DNA of 64,000 nt from Aromatoleum toluclasticum ATCC 700605 (lineage in GTDB: Bacteria > Pseudomonadota > Gammaproteobacteria > Burkholderiales > Rhodocyclaceae), in contig NZ_KB899501.1 of the NCBI RefSeq assembly GCF_000378245.1, positions 62,001-126,000 on the forward strand, given 5' to 3'. The notes under the pieces are model-generated. The model made no database searches. It was not told the DNA's origin and worked only from the letters and a program-made list of their open reading frames with translations. This document shows, one piece after another, positions 27,901-35,286 of this stretch. Every line of letters starts with the position of its first letter. The stretch's first letter is position 1. Both the position numbers and the translations under genes were made by a program.

Positions 27901-27934
27901 TGCAGTTGACGTTGACGTCAACTGCAATTATGTT
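27901..27934 (+). promoter_or_regulatory. Promoter with a 26-bp palindromic operator before the dehydrogenase gene
   Basis: TTGACG (27906-27911), 17 bp, TATGTT (27929-27934) form a good sigma70 promoter about 48 bases before the ATG at 27982. A perfect palindrome covers the -35 and most of the spacer: TGCAGTTGACGT (27901-27912), TG, then its reverse complement at 27915-27926. A repressor bound here would block RNA polymerase. The core resembles sites of TetR- or MerR-type regulators of acyl-CoA catabolism (LiuR/FadR-like), by resemblance only. Confidence 0.75.
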
Positions 27935-27981
27935 CCGCCTCCGTGGTGCCGCATGTGGACGGCGATGGAGAGGAGTTCGGC

Positions 27982-28749
27982 ATGAAGATCGAAAACAGCG
28001 TATTCGTGGTGACCGGGGGCGGCTCCGGTCTTGGCGCGGCAACGGCGCGCATGCTCGTGGCGGCCGGTGGCAGGGTGGTGCTTGCCGATGTGAACCGCGA
28101 GGGTGGGGAAGCGGTCGCGCAGGAACTCGGGGCGAACGCCGTGTTTGCGCAGACCGACGTGACGAGCGAGGAGAGCGCCCGGGCGGCGATCGCGCGTGCG
28201 GTGAGCGAATTCGGCGGACTGCACGGGCTCGTCAACTGCGCCGGTATCGCTCCGGCGGAAAAGATCGTGGGCCGCGAGGCGCCGCACCGCCTGGAAACCT
28301 TCGCCCGCACGATCAGTGTGAACCTGATCGGCAGCTTCAACATGATGCGCCTTGCGGCCGACGTGATGAGCAAGGCGGCCCCGAACGAAGAGGGTGAGCG
28401 GGGCGTGATCGTGAGTACCGCCTCGGTTGCTGCCTACGACGGCCAGATCGGCCAGGCTGCTTATGCGGCGTCAAAGGCCGGGGTGGTCGGGCTGACGCTG
28501 CCGGTCGCGCGCGAGCTTGCCCGCTTCGGCATCCGGGTGATGACGATCGCGCCCGGAATCATGGAGACGCCGATGCTGATGGGCATGCCGCAGGAAGTGC
28601 AGGACTCCCTCGGCAAGACCGTGCCCTTCCCGTCGCGCATGGGGCGTCCGTCGGAATATGCGGCGCTCGTTCGCCACATCGTGGAAAACGCCTACCTGAA
28701 CGGCGAGACGATCCGCCTGGACGGCGCTATCCGGATGACCGCGAAGTAA
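27982..28749 (+). CDS. Short-chain dehydrogenase, 3-hydroxyacyl-CoA dehydrogenase type II-like
   Basis: 255-aa NAD-dependent [18 protein letters not shown] is the cofactor loop (residues 11-25), NCAGIAP the structural motif, and Ser148-Tyr161-Lys165 ([10 protein letters not shown] and YAASK) the catalytic triad. [18 protein letters not shown] and the [18 protein letters not shown] insertion resemble HSD17B10/2-methyl-3-hydroxybutyryl-CoA dehydrogenases that act in isoleucine and fatty-acid breakdown. The start follows GAGAGGAGT. It is monocistronic between a palindromic operator and a terminator, so probably induced by its pathway's acyl-CoA. Other SDR substrates cannot be excluded. Confidence 0.85.
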   Translation: MKIENSVFVVTGGGSGLGAATARMLVAAGGRVVLADVNREGGEAVAQELGANAVFAQTDVTSEESARAAIARAVSEFGGLHGLVNCAGIAPAEKIVGREAPHRLETFARTISVNLIGSFNMMRLAADVMSKAAPNEEGERGVIVSTASVAAYDGQIGQAAYAASKAGVVGLTLPVARELARFGIRVMTIAPGIMETPMLMGMPQEVQDSLGKTVPFPSRMGRPSEYAALVRHIVENAYLNGETIRLDGAIRMTAK

Positions 28750-28779
28750 TTCGACATTCGGGGCTGTCGGATCGGAGCA

Positions 28780-28815
28780 GGGGGCGCGCCGTTTGCGGCC
28801 GCCCCCGCGTTTTTT
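28780..28815 (+). terminator. Intrinsic terminator after the dehydrogenase gene
   Basis: GGGGGCG (28780-28786) pairs with CGCCCCC (28800-28806), with additional inner GC pairing, followed by GCG and a T6 run (28810-28815). It isolates the dehydrogenase gene from ccoI. Confidence 0.8.
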
Positions 28816-28930
28816 CGGGGCTACGGATGCAGCCTTGGTCGGGATCGGGGAAGTGTGCTAAAAGTGCATTCCTCGCAGTTTCATGCTGCGCTGCAGCGGC
28901 CACCTGTCCGGCTCCCTTCCGCCCGTCCCG

Positions 28931-31414
28931 ATGACTTCATCCGAAACCGCTCTCCCTGCGTCAGCTCCTGCCGAGGAGTGCTACCACTGCGGCCTGCCCG
29001 TCCCGTCGCAGTCCAGCCACCACGTTGCGATCGACGGTGTCGAGCGGCGGATGTGCTGCGTGGGCTGCGAGGCGGTTGCGCGCTCCATCGTCGATAACGG
29101 GCTCACGGATTACTACCGGCATCGCGACGCGATGCCGGAGCCGCAAAAGGAGGCCCTGCCCGCGGAACTGCAAGAGCTCGGCCTGTTCGACCACCCGGAT
29201 TTCCAGAAGAGCTTCGTCGAGCCTGTCGGAGAGCACGAGCGGGAGGCGTCGCTGATCCTCGAGGGGATTACCTGCGCAGCCTGCGTCTGGTTGAACGAGC
29301 AGCATGTCTCGCGCCAGCCGGGCGTGTCGCGGGTCGACATCAATTACGCCACGCGGCGCGCGCGGGTGCGCTGGGACGAGCGCCGCACGCGGCTGTCGGA
29401 AATCCTCGCGGCCATCCAGGCGATCGGTTACCGCGCCTATCCCTACGACGCGGAGCGTTCCGAGCAGATCGCACAGCGGGAACGTCGCTCGATGCTGTGG
29501 CGCCTGTTCGTGGCCGGCTTCGGCATGATGCAGGTGATGATGTATGCCTTCCCGGCGTACCTCGCCGGTGACGGCGGCGACCTGACGCCCGACATCGAAC
29601 TGTTGATGCGTTGGGCGAGCCTGGTGCTGACCCTGCCGGTGGTCCTGTATTCCGCCGCGCCGTTCTTCCGGCGAGCATGGCGTGACGTCCGGCTGCGTCG
29701 CCTGGGCATGGATGTGCCGGTCGCGCTCGGGGTGGGCAGCGCTTTCGGTGCAAGCGTCTGGGCGACGCTGACGGCCGGGGGCGAAGTGTATTTCGACTCC
29801 GTGACGATGTTCGTCTTCTTCCTCCTTTGCGGGCGTTACCTCGAAATGGTCGCGCGGCAGAAGGCCGTGCGCGGCGTGGAAGAGCTCGGGAAGGTGCTGC
29901 CGGCCTTCGCCGAACGGCTTCCCGACTGGCCGTCCCTGACCGGCGAGCGGGTTCCCGTGTCGCAGCTGGTGGTGGGTGACGTCCTGCGCGTTCGTCCGGG
30001 CGAGGTTGTTCCGGCCGACGGCGCCGTGATCGACGGTCGGAGCGATGCCAACGAGGCCCTGCTCACCGGCGAGAGCCTGCCGGTGCCCAAATCGGTCGGC
30101 AGCGACGTGACGGGGGGGAGCATCAACATCTCCAGTCCGCTTGCAATCCGGGTCGAGCAGACGGGCGATTCGACCCGGCTGGCCGCGATCCGGCGGCTGA
30201 TGGAGCGCGCCGCAAGCGAGAAGCCGGCGATCGCCCGGCAGTCGGACAAGGTCGCTGTCGTCTTCATCGTTGCGTTGCTGGTCCTGGCGTGCATTACCGG
30301 AGTTGTCTGGTACTTCGTCGATCCCTCGCGGGCCCTGTGGGTGTTCGTGTCGGTGCTGGTCGTGGCATGTCCGTGCGCGTTGTCGCTCGCGACGCCGGTC
30401 GCGCTCACGGTCGCGACCGATGCGCTGGCGCGGATGGGCGTGCTCGTGACCCGCGGTCACGCGATCGAGACGCTGGCGAACGCCAATCATTTTGTCTTCG
30501 ACAAGACCGGGACTCTGACATTGGGGCGCCCGACGCTGGAGGAAACGCTGCCGCTCGGCGATCTCGATGTTCCACAGTTGCAGGCGATCGCCTGCGCGCT
30601 GGAGCAATCGTCCGAGCATCCGGTTGCCCGGGCCCTGCGCCGCTCGAGCGACGATGCAGATCTCCCCGCTGTCCGGAATCTCGCGTCGGAAACAGGGCAG
30701 GGGGTCACGGGGTTGGTGGATGACGAACCCTACTGGCTGGGACGTCCGGACTTCGTGGCGGCGCATCTGGGTTGCGGCCTGCCTGCGCGCCTCGATGAAC
30801 TGTCGGGCCGCGGCGGCTCCGTCGTCGCACTTGGCGGGCAGGGGCGCTGGCTAGGGCTCTTTCGTCTGGCCGACGTTCCGCGGCCGGAGGCCGGTCAGTT
30901 GAGCGCGAAGCTGGCGGCCGAGGGCGTCCGTACGACCGTGCTGAGCGGGGACGCACAGTCCGTCGCGGATTCGGTCGCAGTTCGCCTGGGGCTGGGTGAC
31001 GCGCATGGTGGAATGACGCCGCAGGGCAAGCGCGACTTCATTACCGGGTTGCAGCATGATCCGTCGGCAGTCGTGGTCATGGTCGGTGACGGGGTCAATG
31101 ATGCGCCGGTTCTTGCCCAGGCCCACGTTTCGGTTGCGATGGGGGGAGGCACCGAGCTCGCGCGCAACCAGGGCGACATCGTGCTGCTGAGCGAGAACCT
31201 GGCGGGTCTTGGGCGTGGCGTGGACCTCGCCCGGCGCACCCTGACGGTCATCCGGCAGAACCTGTGGTGGTCCTTCGCCTACAACTTCACGTCCATTCCG
31301 CTCGCGATGGCGGGACTGGTCACGCCCTGGATGGCGGGGATCGGCATGGCAGGCAGTTCGCTGCTCGTCGTGCTAAATGCCCTACGCCTGCAGGGTAACC
31401 GCCGGGTAAATTGA
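28931..31414 (+). CDS. ccoI: Copper-translocating P1B-ATPase for cbb3 assembly (CcoI/FixI)
   Basis: Exports copper across the inner membrane for insertion into the CuB site of cbb3 oxidase. From ATG 28931: a Cys-rich N-terminus (ECYHCGLPVP and MCCVGCEAV, the FixI-specific zinc-finger-like region), an HMA domain with ITCAACVW, eight expected helices, VACPCALSLATP (the Cys-Pro-Cys ion site), TGES, DKTGTLT (phosphorylated Asp), EHPVARAL and GDGVNDAPVL. About 827 aa. The ribosome site is poor. ccoS follows after six bases, forming the ccoIS assembly pair ahead of ccoNOQP. Confidence 0.94.
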   Translation: MTSSETALPASAPAEECYHCGLPVPSQSSHHVAIDGVERRMCCVGCEAVARSIVDNGLTDYYRHRDAMPEPQKEALPAELQELGLFDHPDFQKSFVEPVGEHEREASLILEGITCAACVWLNEQHVSRQPGVSRVDINYATRRARVRWDERRTRLSEILAAIQAIGYRAYPYDAERSEQIAQRERRSMLWRLFVAGFGMMQVMMYAFPAYLAGDGGDLTPDIELLMRWASLVLTLPVVLYSAAPFFRRAWRDVRLRRLGMDVPVALGVGSAFGASVWATLTAGGEVYFDSVTMFVFFLLCGRYLEMVARQKAVRGVEELGKVLPAFAERLPDWPSLTGERVPVSQLVVGDVLRVRPGEVVPADGAVIDGRSDANEALLTGESLPVPKSVGSDVTGGSINISSPLAIRVEQTGDSTRLAAIRRLMERAASEKPAIARQSDKVAVVFIVALLVLACITGVVWYFVDPSRALWVFVSVLVVACPCALSLATPVALTVATDALARMGVLVTRGHAIETLANANHFVFDKTGTLTLGRPTLEETLPLGDLDVPQLQAIACALEQSSEHPVARALRRSSDDADLPAVRNLASETGQGVTGLVDDEPYWLGRPDFVAAHLGCGLPARLDELSGRGGSVVALGGQGRWLGLFRLADVPRPEAGQLSAKLAAEGVRTTVLSGDAQSVADSVAVRLGLGDAHGGMTPQGKRDFITGLQHDPSAVVVMVGDGVNDAPVLAQAHVSVAMGGGTELARNQGDIVLLSENLAGLGRGVDLARRTLTVIRQNLWWSFAYNFTSIPLAMAGLVTPWMAGIGMAGSSLLVVLNALRLQGNRRVN

Positions 31415-31420
31415 CCATCC

Positions 31421-31624
31421 ATGGAAAGTCTTTACATCCTCGTGCCGCTTTCGGTGGTGCTGGTGTTCGTGATCGGCGCGATCTTCTGGTGGTCGCTGCG
31501 CTCGGGTCAGTACGATGACATGGAAGGGCCCGCCTATCGCATGCTGATGGACGACCGTGACCTGCCCGAAAGCCGGAAGCCGGAACAGTCCGATGACACT
31601 CCCTCGCAGATCAAAAAACAGTGA
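31421..31624 (+). CDS. ccoS: cbb3-type oxidase assembly protein CcoS
   Basis: 67-aa single-pass membrane protein: helix LYILVPLSVVLVFVIGAIFW, then SLRSGQYDDMEGPAYRMLMDD, the CcoS/FixS signature. Required in other bacteria for cofactor insertion into cbb3 oxidase. It follows ccoI after six bases. A GC-rich hairpin (GCGGCG 31636-31641 with CGCCGC 31653-31658) lies just past the stop and may weakly end the ccoIS message. Confidence 0.93.
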   Translation: MESLYILVPLSVVLVFVIGAIFWWSLRSGQYDDMEGPAYRMLMDDRDLPESRKPEQSDDTPSQIKKQ

Positions 31625-31668
31625 TTCCCGCGACAGCGGCGCGCCTTCGGCTCGCCGCGAGGGGTTTG

Positions 31669-31710
31669 TTGACCTACGTCAACGCCCTCGAGGACGAGGA
31701 TTGGCATACT
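31669..31710 (+). promoter_or_regulatory. FNR/ANR-type box with class II spaced -10
   Basis: TTGACCTACGTCAA (31669-31682) is a perfect TTGAC-N4-GTCAA palindrome. CATACT (31705-31710) is centred 32 bp from the palindrome centre, precisely the geometry of an FNR site at -41.5, which predicts a start near 31717. An fnr gene (44461-45207) is present in the window. It is expected to fire under low oxygen. Its first product appears to be the short terminated RNA described next, with ccoN some 300 bases downstream. Confidence 0.78.
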
Positions 31711-31716
31711 TTTCCT

Positions 31717-31823
31717 ACGGTTTTCGAGATTGGTGCGTCGCGATGCGAGCGCGCCAATCAGGTAAGGAATTTTTGTCTCTCTGTTGGGGTTGGGGGTGCG
31801 CTTGATGCGCACCCTTTTTTTTT
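31717..31823 (+). ncRNA. Putative FNR-dependent small RNA between ccoS and ccoN
   Basis: Between the class II FNR promoter and a textbook terminator lies an about 107-base segment with no credible reading frame. It starts with a strong hairpin: 31728-31737 pairs with 31750-31759 (ten pairs, one G-U), topped by TCGC/GCGA. An unpaired, U/C-rich linker follows (31761-31790, including TTTTTGTCTCTCTG), suitable as a target-pairing region, then the terminator stem GGGTGCGC/GCGCACCC and T9. The layout resembles sRNAs such as FnrS. The alternative is a ccoN leader with an attenuator. Start and existence of the RNA are inferred. Confidence 0.55.
31794..31823 (+). terminator. Strong intrinsic terminator upstream of ccoN
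   Basis: GGGTGCGC (31794-31801), loop TTGAT, GCGCACCC (31807-31814), then nine T residues (31815-31823). It ends the putative small RNA, or alternatively the ccoIS message, 190 bases before ccoN. Confidence 0.92.
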
Positions 31824-32011
31824 GCCTGGCATTTTTGCGTATGATGGATTAATCATAACCATGCTGGCAACAGGTTTTTTTTGTAATTGGGTATTTTCAC
31901 CCACTACTGCAGTGCAATAGAATGTCGGCCGTTGTCACGAGTCCGTGGCGAGCCGTTGCACATGCTCTCCCGGACTGGTGCAGAGGTTTTCTTCATCTCA
32001 AGGGGAGTTCC

Positions 32012-33436
32012 ATGCAATCGCAGGCGACTTATAACTACAACGTCGTCCGCCAGTTCTCCATCATGACCGTGGTATGGGGCGTGGTGGGCATGCTGGTGGG
32101 AGTGATCGTCGCGGCGCAGCTTGTCTGGCCCGAGCTCAATCTGGGCGAGTGGCTGCATTTCGGCAGGCTGCGTCCGCTTCACACGAACGCAGTGATCTTT
32201 GCCTTCGGTGGCTGTGCGCTGTTCGCGACCTCGTATTTCGTCGTGCAGCGGACGTGTCACACGCCGCTGTTCGCGCCGAAGCTGGCGGCCTTCACATTCT
32301 GGGGTTGGCAGTTGGTGATCGTGCTGGCGGTGATTACCTTGCCGCTGGGCTTCACCTCCGGCAAGGAATACGCCGAGCTCGAGTGGCCGATCGACATCCT
32401 GATCGCCGTGGTGTGGGTGTCCTATGCGATCGTGTTCTTCGGCACGATCGCCAAGCGCAAGACCAGTCATATCTATGTTGCGAACTGGTTCTTCGGTGGC
32501 TTCATCCTCACGGTTGCGCTGCTCCACATCGTCAATAGCGCTGCACTCCCGGTCACCCTGACCAAGTCCTACTCCGCCTATGCCGGCGTTCAGGACGCGA
32601 TGATCCAGTGGTGGTATGGCCACAATGCGGTGGGTTTCTTCCTGACCGCGGGCTTCCTGGGGATGATGTACTACTTCGTGCCGAAGCAGGCCGAGCGCCC
32701 CGTCTATTCCTACCGCCTGTCGGTCGTTCACTTCTGGGCGCTGATCTTCACCTACATGTGGGCAGGTCCGCATCACCTGCACTACACGGCGCTGCCCGAC
32801 TGGACCCAGTCGGTGGGGATGATCTTCTCGCTGATCCTGCTGGCGCCGTCGTGGGGCGGCATGATCAACGGCGTGATGACCCTCTCGGGCGCATGGCACA
32901 AGCTGCGCACCGATCCGATCCTGAAGTTCCTGATCACCGCGCTTTCCTTCTACGGCATGTCGACCTTCGAAGGTCCGATGATGTCGATCAAGACGGTCAA
33001 TGCCCTGTCGCACTACACCGACTGGACCATCGGCCACGTCCATTCTGGCGCTCTGGGCTGGGTTGCGATGATCTCGATCGGCTCGATGTACTACCTGATC
33101 CCGCGCATGTACGGCAAGACCCAGATGTACTCGGTCGGCCTGATCAACGCACACTTCTGGATCGCGACGATCGGTATCGTGTTGTACATCGCTTCCATGT
33201 GGATTGCCGGTGTGATGCAGGGTCTGATGTGGCGCGCCACGAACCCGGACGGAACGCTGACCTATTCCTTCGTCGAGGGCGTGAAGGCGAGCTACCCGTT
33301 CTGGACGATCCGCCTGCTGGGCGGTGTCCTGTTCCTGACCGGCATGCTCATCATGTTCTACAACATGGTCCGGACGATGGCAGGCGAGAAGGCGTATGAG
33401 GCGCCCGTGGTCGCCCCCGCTGCTGCCCACGCATAA
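32012..33436 (+). CDS. ccoN: cbb3-type cytochrome c oxidase subunit I
   Basis: Catalytic heme-copper oxidase subunit, high-affinity terminal oxidase for micro-oxic respiration. 474 aa from ATG 32012 behind AAGGGGAG; an upstream extension to 31922 lacks family resemblance. About 12 helices are expected. Heme and CuB ligands lie in [45 protein letters not shown] and [11 protein letters not shown], all canonical for CcoN. The leader between the terminator at 31823 and the start is AT-rich, with T8 runs and a TATGAT-N6-ATCATA repeat (31840-31857). Confidence 0.97.
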   Translation: MQSQATYNYNVVRQFSIMTVVWGVVGMLVGVIVAAQLVWPELNLGEWLHFGRLRPLHTNAVIFAFGGCALFATSYFVVQRTCHTPLFAPKLAAFTFWGWQLVIVLAVITLPLGFTSGKEYAELEWPIDILIAVVWVSYAIVFFGTIAKRKTSHIYVANWFFGGFILTVALLHIVNSAALPVTLTKSYSAYAGVQDAMIQWWYGHNAVGFFLTAGFLGMMYYFVPKQAERPVYSYRLSVVHFWALIFTYMWAGPHHLHYTALPDWTQSVGMIFSLILLAPSWGGMINGVMTLSGAWHKLRTDPILKFLITALSFYGMSTFEGPMMSIKTVNALSHYTDWTIGHVHSGALGWVAMISIGSMYYLIPRMYGKTQMYSVGLINAHFWIATIGIVLYIASMWIAGVMQGLMWRATNPDGTLTYSFVEGVKASYPFWTIRLLGGVLFLTGMLIMFYNMVRTMAGEKAYEAPVVAPAAAHA

Positions 33437-33451
33437 TCGGAGAGACAGAAC

Positions 33452-34084
33452 ATGGCTCAATCGAAACACGAATTTATCGAGCGCAGCGTCGGCTGGTTGA
33501 TCGTGCTGACGCTTTTGACGGTCAGCGTTGGCGGTCTCGTCGAGATCGTCCCGCTGTTCTTCCAGAAGACCACGACAACCGCGATCGACCGCACCGGCAA
33601 GCCGCTAGACGTCAAGCCGTACGATCCGTTGCGTCTGGCCGGACGCGACATCTATGTGCGCGAAGGCTGTTACAACTGCCACTCGCAGATGATCCGACCC
33701 TTCCGTGCGGAAACCGAGCGCTATGGCCACTACTCGGTCGCAGGCGAGTTCATCTACGACCGTCCGTTCCAGTGGGGTTCGAAGCGTACCGGTCCGGACC
33801 TCGCGCGAGTCGGCGGCCGCTATTCGGACGAGTGGCACCGCGTACACCTGAACAATCCGCGCGATGTCGTGCCTGAGTCGAACATGCCCGCGTTCCCGTG
33901 GCTGCTGCGCCCGGTCAAGTCCGACGACATCGAGGACAAAATGCACGCGCTGCAGAAGCTGGGACACCCTTACACCGCCGAGGAAATCGCCGGTGCGCGG
34001 GCTGCGCTCGAAGGCAAGTCGGAAATGGATGCCATCGTGGCCTACCTCCAGGGCTTGGGCATCGCTCTGTCGAACTTCAAGTAA
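33452..34084 (+). CDS. ccoO: cbb3-type cytochrome c oxidase subunit II
   Basis: Membrane-anchored monoheme cytochrome c, 210 aa. One N-terminal helix ([20 protein letters not shown]), then the heme site CYNCH at residues 73-77 with the conserved context [17 protein letters not shown]. The distal methionine is probably in [10 protein letters not shown]. It passes electrons from CcoP to CcoN. It follows ccoN after 15 bases. Confidence 0.96.
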   Translation: MAQSKHEFIERSVGWLIVLTLLTVSVGGLVEIVPLFFQKTTTTAIDRTGKPLDVKPYDPLRLAGRDIYVREGCYNCHSQMIRPFRAETERYGHYSVAGEFIYDRPFQWGSKRTGPDLARVGGRYSDEWHRVHLNNPRDVVPESNMPAFPWLLRPVKSDDIEDKMHALQKLGHPYTAEEIAGARAALEGKSEMDAIVAYLQGLGIALSNFK

Positions 34085-34101
34085 GAAAAAGGAGACGCGC
34101 C

Positions 34102-34281
34102 GTGGATATCAACGATTTCCGATCCCTTATCACCGTGCTCGGTCTCGCCTGTTTCGTCGCGATCTGCGTATGGGCATACAGCAAGAGTGCGCGGGCAGGT
34201 TTCGAGGAGGCGGCGCGACTTCCCTTCACCGATGACGATGCGCCGTCCCTTGCTGCGGGACGGCACACCAAGGAAGGATAA
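34102..34281 (+). CDS. ccoQ: cbb3 oxidase small subunit CcoQ
   Basis: Tiny 59-aa membrane protein starting at GTG 34102 behind AAAAAGGAGACG. Helix LITVLGLACFVAICVWAY is followed by SKSARAGFEEAARLPF, the FixQ/CcoQ signature. It stabilises the complex in other species. It lies between ccoO and ccoP, ending two bases before the ccoP ATG, so translation is coupled. Confidence 0.92.
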   Translation: MDINDFRSLITVLGLACFVAICVWAYSKSARAGFEEAARLPFTDDDAPSLAAGRHTKEG

Positions 34282-34283
34282 AA

Positions 34284-35189
34284 ATGGCTGACTTTATTAG
34301 CGGCTTCTGGAACGCGTATGTGATGGGCCTGGTGGGCCTGAGCTTGCTGTTCTGTCTGTTCGTGCTCATGTCGAACAACAAGCGGGAAACCGGGCCGGTG
34401 GAACTGCACGGCCACGTGTGGGACGAAAACCTGGCCGAGTACAACAACCCGCTGCCGCGCTGGTGGTTATACCTTTTCTGGATCACGCTGATCTTTGCGG
34501 TCGTGTATCTGTCGATGTATCCGGGTTTTGGTAATACGAAAGGTGTGCTGGGCTGGAGTGCCGTCGGTCAGTACGAAACCGAAATGCGGCAGGCCGAACA
34601 GCGTTACGCCCCGATCTTTGCCAAGTTCCAAGGCATGGAAATCCCTGCGGTCGCGGCCGACGAGGAAGCACGCGGAGCCGGCAAGCGCCTGTTCGTGACC
34701 TACTGCGCCCAGTGCCACGGGGCGGATGCCCGCGGTGCGAAGGGCTTCCCGAACCTGAGCGACAAGGTCTGGAACTGGGGTGGCGAGCCCGAGACGATCA
34801 AGACCACAATCACAGGCGGGCGTCAGGCCATGATGCCCCCGTTCGGACCGGTGCTCGGGCCGGACGGGGTCAAGGACGTCGTGAACTACGTGCGTTCGTT
34901 GTCAGGTCTCGCCCACGATTCGCTGCGCGCCCAGCGCGGCGCGGAGCTTTTCCAGCAGAACTGCGTCGCGTGTCACGGTCCCGAGGCGAAGGGAACCCAG
35001 GCAATGGGTGCTCCGAACCTGACCGATAGCGACTGGCTGTACGGTTCGTCGGAAGCCACGATCACGGAGACCGTGCAACTTGGACGCACCAACCGCATGC
35101 CCGGATTCGGCGAGTTCCTCGGCGAGGCCAAGGTTCATCTGCTGGCGTCGTATGTTTATAGCCTGTCGAACCAAGCTGTCGCCAAGTAA
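34284..35189 (+). CDS. ccoP: cbb3-type cytochrome c oxidase subunit III (diheme)
   Basis: 301-aa membrane-anchored diheme cytochrome c that accepts electrons from soluble cytochromes. Two N-terminal helices (about residues 8-30 and 60-80) flank the FixP-N motif HVWDENLAEYNNPLPRWW. Heme sites are CAQCH (141-145) and CVACH (227-231). The two-helix N-terminus is the longer CcoP form. A perfect 22-bp palindrome lies 35 bases downstream, before ccoG. Confidence 0.96.
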   Translation: MADFISGFWNAYVMGLVGLSLLFCLFVLMSNNKRETGPVELHGHVWDENLAEYNNPLPRWWLYLFWITLIFAVVYLSMYPGFGNTKGVLGWSAVGQYETEMRQAEQRYAPIFAKFQGMEIPAVAADEEARGAGKRLFVTYCAQCHGADARGAKGFPNLSDKVWNWGGEPETIKTTITGGRQAMMPPFGPVLGPDGVKDVVNYVRSLSGLAHDSLRAQRGAELFQQNCVACHGPEAKGTQAMGAPNLTDSDWLYGSSEATITETVQLGRTNRMPGFGEFLGEAKVHLLASYVYSLSNQAVAK

Positions 35190-35223
35190 GTCGAAATCCT
35201 GAGTTAGTTGCAGTGCTGCTTGG

Positions 35224-35245
35224 TCCCCGGGGCATGCCCCGGGGA
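35224..35245. repeat. Perfect 22-bp palindrome between ccoP and ccoG
   Basis: TCCCCGGGGCA (35224-35234) is followed at once by its reverse complement (35235-35245). As RNA it would form a very stable hairpin, but no T-run follows in either direction. It may be an mRNA-stabilising or processing element that sets the ratio of oxidase subunits to CcoG/FixH, or a leaky terminator. Confidence 0.6.
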
Positions 35246-35286
35246 AAATTGTCACCGGTAAATCAGAAGATACGGATATAGCGATA

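Noticed and set aside
27906-27921. TTGACGTTGACGTCAA considered as an FNR box
   Set aside because: The half-sites are six bases apart rather than four, and the dyad extends to 26 bp, which fits a different repressor.
28961-30766. 601-aa minus-strand frame across ccoI
   Set aside because: Antisense to an unmistakable copper ATPase; no domains.
31621-31920. 99-aa plus-strand frame between ccoS and ccoN
   Set aside because: It spans an FNR promoter, two hairpins and a terminator, has no ribosome site and starts four bases before the ccoS stop; treated as non-coding.
31922-32011. 30-residue N-terminal extension of CcoN from ATG 31922
   Set aside because: The extension is unlike CcoN proteins, and ATG 32012 has a much better ribosome site (AAGGGGAG).
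35224-35245. Palindrome after ccoP considered as an intrinsic terminator
   Set aside because: No T-run follows on either strand and ccoG-fixH appear to belong to the same functional unit.
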